Shown here: positions 24,382 through 35,418 of the stretch, one piece after another
Position numbering within the stretch: the first letter of the stretch is position 1
Layout of the letters: each line of letters opens with the position of its first letter
Assembly (NCBI GenBank): GCA_002007465.1
Contig: LNAC01000377.1
Span: 1,165,349-1,229,348, forward strand
DNA: 64,000 nucleotides
Direction: 5' to 3'
Source of the DNA: Ailurus styani
Lineage: Eukaryota; Chordata; Mammalia; Carnivora; Ailuridae
Made by a program: the position numbers and the translations under genes
Notes under the pieces: generated by a model
Told to the model about the DNA's origin: nothing
The model's input: only the letters and a program-made list of their open reading frames with translations
Database searches by the model: none

Positions 24382-26947
24382 TATAAATCACACTAAGAAG
24401 AAAAAGGACAAGAACCATATGATCCTCTCAACTGATGCAGAAGCAACATTTGACAAAATAGAGCATTCTTTCTTGATTAAAACTCTCCTCAGTGTAGGGA
24501 TAGAGGGAACATACCTCAATCTCATAAAAGCCATATATATAGAGCCCACAGAGAATATCATTCTCAATGGGGAAAAACAGAGCTTTCCCACTAAGGTCAG
24601 GAACATGACAGGATGACCACTCTCACCACTACTGTTCAACACACTACTAGAACTCCAAGCCTCAGCAATCAGACAACAAAAGGGAATAAGAGGTGGGGCA
24701 CTTGGATGGCTCAGTTGGTTAAGCAACTGCCTTCCGCTCAGGTCATGATCAGAGGGTCCTGGGATCAAGCCCCACACTGGGCTCCCTGTTCAGCAGGATG
24801 CCTGCTTCTCCCTCTCCCACTCCCCCTGCTTGTGTTCTCTCTCTCGCTGTCTCTCTCTCTGTCAAGTAAATAAATACAGCATTTTTTTTTAAAAAGGACT
24901 AATAGGCTCCCAAACAGTCAAAGAAGAAGGCAAACTCTCACTCTTCACAGATGACATGACACTCTATGTGGAAAACCCAAAAGACTCTACCCACAAATTG
25001 CTAGATCTCATATAGGAATTCAGCAAAGTGGAGGGTATAAAATCAGTGCACAGAAATCAGTTGCTTTTCAATACAGTAAAAAATCAGTGCACAGAAATCA
25101 GTTGCTTTTCAATACAGTAACAATGAGACAGACGAAAAAGAAATTAAGGAATCAGTCCCATTTACAATTGCACCAAAAACTGTAAGATACCTAGAAATAA
25201 ACCTAACCAAAGAGGCAAAGGATCTGTACTCTGAAAACAATAGAACACTTATGAAAGAAATTGATGGGAAGAACAAATATTGTTAAAATGCCTATGCTAC
25301 CCAGAGCAATCTACATACTCAATGCAATCCCCATCAAAATACCATCAACATTTTCCACAGAGCTGGAACAAATAATCCTAAAATGTGTATGGAAAGACCC
25401 CGAATAGCCAGAGGAATGTTGAAAAAGAAAACCAAAGCTGGTGACAGTACAATTCTGGACGTCAAGCTCTATTACAAAGCTGTAATCCTCAAGACAGTGT
25501 GCTATTGGCACTAAAACAGACATACATGTCAGTGGAACAGAATAGAGAACCCAGAAATGGACCCTCAATTCTATAGTCAACTAATCTTTGACAAAGCAGG
25601 AAAGAATGTCCAGTGGAAAAAAAGACAGTCTCTTCAACAAATGGTGTTGGGAAATTTGGACAGCCACGTGTGGAAGAATGAAAGTGGACTATTTTTTTAC
25701 ACCATACACAAGAAAAACCTCAAAGTGAATGGAAGATCTGAACGTGAGACAGAAATGCGTCAAAATCCTAGAGAATACAGGCAGCAACCTCATCAATTTC
25801 TGATGCAGCGACTCCTTGCTAGACACTACTCCAAAGGCAAAGGAAACAAAAGCAAAAGTGAACCATTGAGACTTCTCCAAGATAAAAAAGCTTTTGCACA
25901 GCAAAGCAAACAGTCGACAAACCAAAAGACAACCTACAGAATGTGAGAAGGTATTTGCAAATGTCCTATCAGATAAAGGGCTAGTATCCAAGATCTGTAA
26001 AGAACTTACCAAACTCAACACCAAAGAACAAATAATCCAGGCAAGAAATGGGCAGAAGACATGAACAAACATTTCTCCAAAGAAGACATACAAATGGCTA
26101 ACAGACACATGAAAAAATGCTCATCACTTGGCATCAGGAAAATACAGATCAAAACCACAATGAGATAGCACCTCACACCAGTCAAAATGGCTACAATTAA
26201 CAAGTCAGGAAACAACAAATGTTGGCAAGGATACAGAGAAAGGGCAACTGTCCTACACTGGTGGTGGGAATGCAAGCTGGTGAGACCACTCTGGAATACA
26301 GTATGGAGGTTCCACAAAAAGTTCAGAATAGAGCTACCATATGACCCACCATGGCACTACTAGGTATTTATCCAAAGGATATAACCAGAGTTATCTGAAG
26401 GGGTACATGCACCCCAGTGTTTATAGCAGCAATGTCCATAATAGCCAAATTATGGGATGTGCCCAGACATGTACCAACTGATGAATTGAAAGAACATATA
26501 TATCTATACCACATACATACAATGGAATATTACACAGCCATCAAAAAAGAAATCTTACCATTTGCAACAATGTGGATGGAACTGGAGGGTATTATGTTAA
26601 GCGAAATAAGTCAGTCAGAGAAAGATGATTATCGTATGATTTCACCATAGGTGGATTTTAAGAAACAACACAGAGGCTCATAGAGGAAAGGAGAGCAAAA
26701 TAAAATAAGGCAAAATCAGAGAGGGAGACAAACTGTAAGATACTCTTAACTATAGGAAACAAACTGGAGGTAACAGGTGGGGAGGTAGGTGGAGGGATGG
26801 GTTAACTGGGTCATTGGCATTAAGGAGGGCACCTGATTTAATGAGTGCTGGGTATTATATGGAACTGATGAATCACTGAACTCTACCTCTGAAACTAATA
26901 ATATATGGTATGGTATTAATTGAATTTAAATAAAATATAATTTAAAA
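24382..26947 (+). mobile_element. 5'-truncated carnivore L1, unit 2
   Basis: L1 from the ORF2 reverse-transcriptase region (a 'ctcaactgatgcagaagcaa' start) through the ORF2 end to the 3' UTR and A-rich tail, flanked by 'aatagagatcc'. Many stops and frameshifts: not mobile. It holds a SINE at 24694-24896, a private tandem duplication of about 41 bp at 25039-25120, and a private loss of about 43 bp at 25268. Units 3 and 4 have it at the same site; unit 1 does not. Confidence 0.92.
24694..24896 (+). mobile_element. Can-SINE inside L1, unit 2
   Basis: Sense SINE ('gcacttggatggctcagttg' head). Shared with unit 4 (60075-60275) and absent from unit 3, where the L1 text runs on near 39650. Confidence 0.92.
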
Positions 26948-27304
26948 AATAGAGATCCCAGAAATGGAACCATGCATGTTTGGAGATTTGATATATAACA
27001 CATGTGAGGAATTACACGTCACTGGAGAAAGGGTGGGTCACAAATGCAAGCAAGACAAATGGAAATATGCGTACCAAGGAGAGATGTATAAAATATTTAT
27101 AGCAGCATTCAACTAGGGGGCAATCCAATGATGCATCAGAGTAGAATGTATAGATAAACTGTGCTACATTCATATAATGGAATTTAGAAATACAAATTAA
27201 TGAATTTAGCTGTGCTCATGAATATTAACGAGTCTTACAGACATAATGTTAACTAAAGAATCAAGTCAAAAAGAAAACCTATAAGGGTTCAATTTATATT
27301 GAGG

Positions 27305-27494
27305 GTTTTTTTTTTAGATTTTATTTATTTATTTGTCAGAGAGAGGGAGAACACAAGCAGAGGGAGCTGCAGGCAGAGGAAGAAACAGGCTCCCTACTGA
27401 GCAAGGAGACCGACATGGGACTCATCCCATGATCCTGGGATCATGATCGGAGCCAAAAGCAGACAGGTAACCGACTGAGCCACCCAGGCATTCC
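27305..27494 (-). mobile_element. Can-SINE, unit 2 copy of the 11194 insertion
   Basis: Same site, flanked by 'tatattgag' on both sides. Confidence 0.87.
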
Positions 27495-28163
27495 TATATT
27501 GAGTTTAGAGAGAGGGAAGCCTAAACTGTACTGTTTAAGGATGTATACTAGGTCATAAAATTCAAGAAAAAACAAGGAAATGATTAAAAAGAATCAGGAA
27601 TGTGGTTATCTCTGGGAGGAGAGGGAGAGGATAGATTGGGAAGGAATACCCAAGGAGCTTCCATGGTACTGGCAATGTTCTACTCCTTAAATTAGGAGAT
27701 TATTACTTTATTATTCTTTAAATTAAATCTATGAGCTTAAATGTACTTTCATACGCATTTACATATCTGTGCTACTTTTCACATGTTAAATTCCTAAAGT
27801 ATTAAATACGACAACATGATACCACTTCTCATCTTTCAGATTGGCAAAGACTAAAAAGAGTTCTTGAGAGACTAAAATACTATGTTAGCAAAGTGTGGAA
27901 AACAGACAGGTTCATATGTTAACAACAGGAATGTGCAAATTTGTCAATACCTATCAAAATTACAAATGTACAGAAACAGGTATATTTTTACTACATGCTA
28001 AATTATGTATTTGTGAGGAAATTTGTTGTAGCATTGATTGTAATAGCATAAGATTGGAAAAGCTTGGAAGATCTAAATGTCCATCACTATTAGACTGGTT
28101 AATTAAATGATGGCACAAAGTTAAATGGAATATATGCAGCCATTTAAAAGAACAAGGCAGTAT

Positions 28164-28350
28164 ATTGCCTGGCTCAGTTTGTTAAGCATATGCCTTGGGC
28201 TCAAGTCATGAGCTCAGGGTCCTGGGAACAAGCCCCCAATGGGACTCCAAGCTCAGGGAAGGAGTCTACTTCTCCCTCTCCCTCTGCCCATCCCCCCAAT
28301 CAAAGTCTGGCTCTCTCTCTCTCCAAATAAATAAAATATTTTTTAAAAAG
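28164..28350 (+). mobile_element. Can-SINE, unit 2 (units 2-4)
   Basis: Sense SINE with an unusual head ('ttgcctggctcagtttgtta'), flanked by 'aggcagtat'. Present in units 3 and 4 but absent from unit 1 near 11995. Confidence 0.9.
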
Positions 28351-28829
28351 AGGCAGTATTACATATTTTTTCCAGATACATATATGCAAGATATATCTTT
28401 CAGTGAGAAAACCAAGATACTAAAAAGAGCACTGTTGTGCAAAATTTGTCACTGTCTTAGTATCTTGGTTTTCTCACTCAACAATATCCATAGAATTTCT
28501 CTGGGAAAAAGAAAAGCATAAAAACATTGCTAACATTGGTTGCCTTGAGGGAATATAATTAAGTGACAAGATAAGAGCTTAATTTTTATTTTATATTTAT
28601 TTATACCTTTCAAATTTTTATTCCAGTACAAGTAACTCCTCCTAATGGGATGATAATCATGATGATAAGTTCAAGGAGGACGAAGAAATCCATGGGGATA
28701 AACAGAATCAGATGTATTGAGACTGAAATCCAGCTCTGCCATTCACAAAAGATGGGGTCTTTGGTAAATTGTTTAACCTTTTAAAGTCTGTTCCCTCGAA
28801 TAAGAAACTAGGGACATAATACCACATTT

Positions 28830-29610
28830 CAAGCTTTACTACAAAGCTATAGTCATCAAAACATTTTGATGCTGACACAAAAATAGACACATAGATGAAA
28901 GGAACAGCATAACAAGCCCAGAAATAAACCCATCCTTAAATCATCACTTAATCTACAAAAAAAGAGAGAAGAAGACACAATGGACAGTCTCTTTAATATA
29001 TGGTGTTGAAAAAATGAGAGAGCTACATGCAAAACAATAAAAACTGGACAGCTTTCTTTCATCTTACACAAATGTAAAATAAAAGTGGAGTAGAGACCAA
29101 AAGGTAAGACCTGACCATAAAACTCCTAAAAGAAAACATAGGCAACAGTCTCTTGCACATCAGCCTCAACAACATTTTTCAGGATATGTTTCCTCAAACA
29201 AGGAAAACAAAGGCAAAAATAAACTCTTGGACTTCATCAAACTGAAGCTTTTGCACAGTGAAGGAAACTATCAGCTAAACGAAAAGGCAACCTACCCAAT
29301 GGGAGAAGATATTTGCAAACAATATATTTGGATACTCTCCAAAATATATAAATTACGCATACAACTCAACACCAAGAAAACCAAATAATTTGATCAAAAA
29401 TGGGCAGAGGATCTGAATAGACATTTCTCCAAAGATGACCTACAGATGGCTAAAATAAACATGAAACAATGCTCAACTTCACTCTCACCAGGGAAATGCA
29501 AATTAAACTCATACTGAGATACCACCTCACCCCAATCTGAATGCCGAGAATCAAAATGACAAGAAATAACATGTGCTGGTGAGGAAGTGGAGAAAATGTT
29601 AAAATGAAGG
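28830..29610 (+). mobile_element. L1 ORF2 3'-part fragment, unit 2
   Basis: Paralogue of 12480-13250. Its right part, from about 29160, is almost the same as unit 1, while its left part differs more. Confidence 0.8.
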
Positions 29611-30750
29611 TTTGTGAAGTGTTTGTCACAGTGCCTGCCACATGGGAGTGCCTCACACAATGTAGCCAGTTCTGCTGCTGCTGCTTTTCTTAGATATGTA
29701 TCCTGCCTCCCCATTCTGGATGTCTAAGACTCAGCAGGTGGACAACATACTCTGGACCTGAATCAAGCACTGGCTTCTCTGGGACCCAAGGGAAAGCTCA
29801 GGAGGAAGCCAGCATCTGCTATACACTCTTCCCCATCTCCAGTTGACCGTGTTCCACTCGTTACCTCTAATTGGGACAGGGAGATGGTCCCTGGAGGCCC
29901 CAGGTATGCCTAGGGCCTGTACCCTGTGCACATTTGACATTCCAAACTTTAAATTGCTTCTGGGACTAACAGGGTCCCTGTAGGAGTTCACAACTGCTGC
30001 TTGAGGACTCCTTTCACTGCTGGGGAAGATGTACCCTTGGGATTTCTGGGCCTCAAACCAGGATGACAGGTCCTCTCCATGAAGAGTCTGTAGCTGAGAC
30101 ACCCAGTCAGCCTGCACGTCTAGGAGGAAGGATGTGAGAGAAACCCCACCAGAGGCTAAACTTTCCACAGGGATGTAAGGAGAAGCAGAAGACACAGGGT
30201 CTTAGAGGTAAAGGAGTCCAGCAGGGGAGTGTCTGGGGTCTTTCTCTGGCATCCAGGCTCTGGCCCAGGACACAGTGAGGAGCTGAGAATTGGGTCTGGG
30301 ATCAGCAGACTCGGAGAAGTGGCAGCAAGCAGGATGCAGGTGAGGAGCGCTGGGCTGTGGTGGGGACGGTGGTAGTGGCCATGACTTTTGCAGAGCATTT
30401 TCCAAAGAACGACTTTCCTCTTCACCCTGCCTCTGCTCCAAGTACCTTCCAGCTGCAAGTAACTGTGAGATGCTGATGCTGAGCAGGGAGGAACAGCTGA
30501 GGCTAAGCCCAGGCAGGCCCTCCTGTTCTACAGAGCTCACCACTGACCAAGCCCCTGCCCTGACACTGCTGTTCCACCCTCCCAGGAAGGGGCCCCGAGC
30601 CCTGGGAAGAGGGCAGCCAGATTTCCATCCCCTTCTTAGTGAGATCTCCCAGAAGACTGAGCCTTTCACAGGGTCATAGGGTGAGCAGACAGGCAAGCTG
30701 GGACCCATCCCTGTCTTTCATTCCCAGTCTGTGGCTGGTTCTGTTTCCCT
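29610..30750. other. GC-richer spacer block with unassigned ORF, unit 2
   Basis: Paralogue of 13250-14440, lacking the extra piece that flanks the N in unit 1. The minus-strand 154-codon ORF at 29731-30195 differs from unit 1 by only a few residues. Function unknown. Confidence 0.4.
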
Positions 30751-30767
30751 CACTTTCTTTCTACCCC

Positions 30768-31215
30768 CTTATTCATGGGGTATACCTCCCAAGAACCCCA
30801 GTGGATCCCTGAAACCACAGGTAGTACTGAACTCTATTTTTCCTGTTTCTTCCTATACACACATACCCATGATAAAGTTTAATTTATAAATCTGACACAG
30901 TGAGAGGTTAACAATGACCAATAATAAACTACAACAATTATAACAACATACCGTAATAAAGTCATATGAATGTGGTCTCTCTCTCACAGTATCTTATTTT
31001 ACTGGACTCCCTTTCTTCCTGTGACAATGCAAGATGATAAAATGGCCACATGATGAGCCACACTGAGGTAAGGGACCTAGGGATTGAGATGCAACATAAG
31101 GCTACGCTTGACCTTGTGGCCATACGTCAGAAACACTCTCTTCTGCTCCAAAGTGTAGTTGCAGGTGATGGTAGGAAGGAACTGAAGCTTTGGAAAGCAA
31201 AATTTGAGGGAGGAA
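30768..31215. mobile_element. MER2/Tigger-like remnant, unit 2
   Basis: Paralogue of 14455-14915 with the same landmarks. Confidence 0.55.
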
Positions 31216-31290
31216 GGTTCTTTTACTGAGAATGTTTTTCCATGAACACAAAGTAATTTCTGCCCCTTATATTAGAAAATTTGATCATAT

Positions 31291-31508
31291 TTGGGCATCT
31301 GGGTGGCTCTGGTGGTTAAGCTTCCTACTCTTGATATTAACTTATGTCATGACCTCGTGGTTGTGTGACTCTACCTGCTTTGGGCTCTGTGGTTAGTAAG
31401 GAGTCTGCTTGAAATCCATCTGCCCCTCCACTCTCCAACCTGCCAACCTGCTCCCACAACTGCTCTCTCTCTCTCTCTCTCTCTCAAAATAAATAAAAAG
31501 TTAAAAAA
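31291..31508 (+). mobile_element. Can-SINE, units 2-3
   Basis: Older sense SINE ('gggcatctgggtggctctgg' head) with (CT)n near 31462-31486, flanked by 'gaaaatttgatcatat' and a near copy after. Absent from unit 1. Confidence 0.85.
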
Positions 31509-31948
31509 TGGAAATTTGATAATATTGAGGAGGTACAAGGAGGAATCCCTTCCCCTATTGATTTTCTATAAATTCTATTCAGTCCCTCTTATCCAAATAT
31601 ATTGGTATTCTCTCTTCTATTACTGAAGTATAATGATGCAGTTGTGTAAAAATTATAAATATAACTTTAATGTGTAAAATTCCGTTATATGAAGTGCACC
31701 ATTAGGCATTTATTGGTAGACGGTTATTTTGTTTCCTGTATTCACTTATAAATATGGCTGTGATGAATGACTTTATTGAGGGATACTGGCCCTCCACTCT
31801 CATTGTTCCTTTAGAATTTTTTTCCCAGAGGTGGAATTGCTGTTATATGGGTTTTTTAAGTTTATGATCTTCTACGCAAACCTCTCTCCAGAAAGGGTGT
31901 TTGACAATGCATGGGGCTCAGGACTGCATTCTGTTCACTTCCTTTTCT

Positions 31949-32139
31949 CTTCTTTTTCAAATATTTAATTTATTTGTTTGACAGAGAGCGAGCGTGACTG
32001 GTGGGAAGGGGAAGAGGGAGAGGGAGACAGCAGACTCCCAACACTTAGGGAGCCTGACGCAGAACTCGATCCCAGGACCCCGAGATCAGGACCTGAGCTG
32101 AAGGTAGCCGCTTAACCAACTGAGCCACCCGGGAGCCCC
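31949..32139 (-). mobile_element. Can-SINE, units 2-3
   Basis: Minus-strand SINE ending 'gagccacccgggagcccc', flanked by 'ctgttcacttccttttctc' and a near copy. Absent from unit 1 near 15650. Confidence 0.88.
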
Positions 32140-32391
32140 TGTTCCCTTCCTTTTCTCAGATGTCTGATGGCTCGAGAGATAAGTGGTGACCAGACCCAGG
32201 TGCCACACCTGTAGGACGCAGCCACAAAGGTAAGAACTTCCTTTCCTTCCTGGCTCTCACAGGTTGACTCCTGGCCCCCTGGCACTGCAGGTGTCAGAGC
32301 TCTTTGTTTTCTTCCATCCTGAGTCCCTCCAAAGCCTGACACAGACTATTTCCTGCTGGTCATATCTTGATGGGAAACCAAGCATTGAGAT

Positions 32392-32392
32392 C

Positions 32393-32423
<31 letters not shown>

Positions 32424-32424
32424 N

Positions 32425-32472
<48 letters not shown>
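32392..32472. repeat. (CT)n-N-(AC)n microsatellite, unit 2
   Basis: A CT run (to 32423), one N (32424) and an AC run. The matching unit 3 tract is at 48476-48566 with no N. Confidence 0.95.
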
Positions 32473-32474
<2 letters not shown>

Positions 32475-32587
32475 CTGCACCAAGGGGCTGTCACCTGCAC
32501 CCAGGACTGCTCCCTGCCTGGTGAGGACAGTGCTGGGCACTCCATGACACAGTTGGGATGCCCTGGGAGGCAACTCTTCAGCCCCTT

Positions 32588-32645
32588 CATGATGCACATG
32601 GGGAAACTGAGGCCTGGGGATTTGCTCAAGCTACACAGAATATCC
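32588..32645 (-). mobile_element. MIR fragment, unit 2
   Basis: The phrase 'atggggaaactgaggcctgg' followed by 'tgctcaagctacacag' is the reverse complement of the MIR SINE core. Paralogue in unit 3 at about 48660-48712. Confidence 0.65.
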
Positions 32646-33217
32646 ATGTCCCGGGCAGGGGCAGGTCCCACAGCTCTGGGCTTAGTGTGCAAGGTCTTCT
32701 TAGCCATTCAGTTCATTCCAATTGAACCAGCTTTCATCCAGCAACTTTGACAGGATTGGCACTAAGGACTTCCAGGGCTGAAGCTCTCATGTGGGTCAAA
32801 TCGTGTGCCTCTCATGCCCACAGCACACTGTTCATGGGAAGAAGCTTCTGTGTGCACAGCTCTGTCTCATGGGAGTGAACAGGATGGCTTCTTTAACAGA
32901 AGTCACTTTCCTTGGCCTCTCCAACCACAGCATATCTTGGTTACGATTAATTCCTGCTTTTGGCACGGACTGCAGTGTTTACTTTGCCTTTTCTGGGAAA
33001 AGGAAGGGGAAAAGAAAAAGCCAAGAGCCACTAGGAGGAATGGGAGATAAGTTTGGACAGAGTTTCATGGTGGAGCACCCAGAGTGGGCCTGCACTGGGC
33101 AGACCTCAACACCCTCATGTGTTGAATTGAGGGATGGGGAAAGGGCCCTAGGCTTGCACAGAAAACACCATGAAACCCATGTTTGCATAACTGGGGAGAC
33201 CTCTCCTGGCTTAGATC

Positions 33218-33433
33218 AATGCTTCTCTGCTGGGTACAACTTGCACCCCATTCTCCTCCCAGAAACATTTGGCAGCATCTGGACACACTTTTGGTGGTCA
33301 CAACTCAAGGAGCAGGTGCTATTGGCAGCAGGTGGGCAAATGTCAGGGATGGTCCTAAACATCCTACGATGCACAGGACGGTCCCGCACAACAAGGAATT
33401 CTCCAGCCCCAAATGTCACTAGTGCCGAGGCTG
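33218..33433. mobile_element. MER20-like hAT element, unit 2
   Basis: Near-complete match to my memory of MER20: 'acatttggcagcatctggac', 'tggtggtcacaactcaagga', 'atcctacgatgcacaggacg' and 'ccccaaatgtcactagtgcc'. Non-coding. Paralogue at 49290-49503; lost from unit 1. Confidence 0.78.
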
Positions 33434-33589
33434 ACAGCGTCTGGTGTCAAGACAGGGTGAGAGTTACTCTGACTGACAAGGTATCTGACATAAACTCCTA
33501 CCATGACTGAAGCAAGAGCGTGTTGGACAATGAGACAGAGCAGAGCATGCAGACTTGGTATTGGAGAGATAGACTCTCTTCTCAACATC

Positions 33590-33810
33590 TGTGTAAGAGA
33601 TTGTGGCAGCTGTTTGGTGGAAAGAACTCAGATTTGGGGCCTGTGATCCAACACCAGCTCTGGCGTCCAATCTTAAGTACCAAATCTTTGGCTCCTCTGA
33701 GCTTTGGTGTCTTTTACCTATGACACTTGATTGATAGTGTCTTCTCCGTGGGTTGTTTCAAAGAATATGGCACAGAATAGATGCTCATTAGTATTAAGCA
33801 CTCGTCTTCT
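33590..33810 (+). mobile_element. MIR-like element, unit 2
   Basis: Order and wording fit MIR: a 'ccaacaccagctctggcgtc' segment, then 'gctcctctgagctttggtgt', then 'gcacagaatagatgctcatt'. Paralogue at about 49670-49870. Confidence 0.6.
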
Positions 33811-33825
33811 ACCCTCTACCCACTC

Positions 33826-33827
<2 letters not shown>

Positions 33828-33874
<47 letters not shown>

Positions 33875-33882
33875 CACACACC
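33828..33882. repeat. (CA)n microsatellite upstream of B copy 2
   Basis: A long CA run with a CATGCA end. The unit 3 counterpart is at 49900-49958 with more interruptions. Confidence 0.95.
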
Positions 33883-34458
33883 ACTGCAATTAAGAAACAG
33901 CTATAGAAATATTACAAATGAGAATTCCGAATACAGCATCTGGCAATTGTAGCTGAGAGTCTGTTAATCCTCTATACAAAAGCATGCAAGTCCTTCCATA
34001 AGCTAGCTGCTTGTGGGGAACCCAAGAATGGAGGCAGACAGCCAGAATACTACTCAAGTATAAAGCATAAACATAAAAAGACAAAGAGGAAAACATTCCT
34101 TAGTCATCCCACACTAAGAATTTCACCAATACACTAATGAGGTGGGATGAGATGTTAATGCCATATATCCTGCTCTTGGATAACTATAGTCAGCCTGCTT
34201 ACTAGAAGACTTGGACAGGTCACTTCCCCTCTCTGGGCCTCAGTGCAATATTTGTAAGCTCTGTTCCAGCCCTGAACTTCTCTCATCTAAGAGCTAAGCA
34301 CACTCCCACCTATTGTCTCTTTTAGTCATTTATCTCTTATGCACATATGTTCCCCTATTATGTAGCACAGAGTGATGGTGTACCAGATGCCTGTGATTCT
34401 CCTCAAGAAAGCCTCCTGTGCTGCTCTTGTACTTTGCTGGTGGCAGAAGGGATAGCAC

Positions 34459-35418
34459 ATGGAAAAAGCCAATTGGTCCTCCCCTGTGGTGGGGTTCATT
34501 ATCCTGGGACTCTCAGCCCACCCAAGGCTGGAGAAGATGTTCTTTGTGCTCATCCTCCTGATGTACCTGGTGATCCTGCTGGGCAACGGGGTCCTCATCC
34601 TGGTAACTCTCCTTGACTCCCGCCTGCACACTCCCATGTACTTCTTCCTGGGGAACCTCTCCTTCCTGGACATCTGCTACACAACCTCCTCAGTCCCTCT
34701 CGTCCTGGATGGCTTCTTGACCCCCAGGAAAACCATCTCTTTCTCAGTCTGTGCCGTGCAGATGTTTCTCTCCTTTGCTATGGCAGGGACAGAGTGTGTG
34801 CTTCTGGGTATGATGGCATTTGATCGCTATGTGGCCATCTGTAACCCCCTTAGGTACCCGGTGGTCATGAGCAAGGCTGTCTATGTGCCCATGGCTGTCA
34901 GCTCCTGGGCTATTGGTGGTACTGCTTCTGTGGTACACACATCCTTGACAATTCAGCTGCCTTTCTGTGGGGACAATGTCATCAACCACTTCACCTGTGA
35001 GATCCTGGCTATCCTGAAGTTGGCCTGTGCTGACATCTCCATCAATGTGATCAGCATGGGGGTGACCAATGTGATCTTCCTCGGGGTCCCAGTTCTGTTC
35101 ATCTCTATATCTTATGTCTTCATCATTGCCACCATCCTGAGAATCCCCTCAGCTGAGGGGAGGAAGAAAGCCTTCTCTACCTGCTCTGCCCACTTCACTG
35201 TGGTGGTCATCTTCTATGGGACCTTATTTTTCATGTACGGGAAGCCCAAGTCTAAGGATTCCCTGGGGAATGACAAAGAAGACCTTTCAGACAAGCTCAT
35301 CCCCCTCTTCTATGGGGTGGTGACTCCCATGCTCAACCCCATCATCTACAGCCTGAGGAACAAGGATGTAAAGGCTGCTGTTAGGAACTTGTTGGATCAG
35401 AAATGCTTCACCCAGTGA
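34459..35418 (+). CDS. OR13C: Olfactory receptor, OR13C-like, type B copy 2, intact (319 aa)
   Basis: A second intact B-type odorant receptor. The first 95 residues are nearly the same as B copy 1, including [10 protein letters not shown] at 81-90. From about residue 97 (V97, then AMAGTEC at 107-113) it follows B copy 3 more closely, including [10 protein letters not shown] in loop 2 and [11 protein letters not shown] after TM6. All OR landmarks are present: NWS at 5-7, [10 protein letters not shown] at 119-128, SY at 218-219, KAFSTCSAH at 237-245 and NPIIYSLRN at 293-301. The far upstream flank is unlike the other B genes because about 515 bp has been deleted, ending roughly 245 bp before the ATG; the acceptor-like 'gtctcttttag' near 34325 is kept. 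Coding potential is clear; whether the promoter still works cannot be told from sequence. Confidence 0.96.
   Translation: MEKANWSSPVVGFIILGLSAHPRLEKMFFVLILLMYLVILLGNGVLILVTLLDSRLHTPMYFFLGNLSFLDICYTTSSVPLVLDGFLTPRKTISFSVCAVQMFLSFAMAGTECVLLGMMAFDRYVAICNPLRYPVVMSKAVYVPMAVSSWAIGGTASVVHTSLTIQLPFCGDNVINHFTCEILAILKLACADISINVISMGVTNVIFLGVPVLFISISYVFIIATILRIPSAEGRKKAFSTCSAHFTVVVIFYGTLFFMYGKPKSKDSLGNDKEDLSDKLIPLFYGVVTPMLNPIIYSLRNKDVKAAVRNLLDQKCFTQ

Noticed and set aside
25557..25946. ORFs of 100-139 codons within L1 regions (also near 40009, 40130, 41609 and 61795)
   Set aside because: They are fragments of decayed L1 ORF2 broken by stops, frameshifts and nested insertions.
32257..32750. ORFs with long runs of alternating H/T, C/V or R/E residues (also near 48328-48754)
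   Set aside because: They are translations of CT and CA microsatellites.
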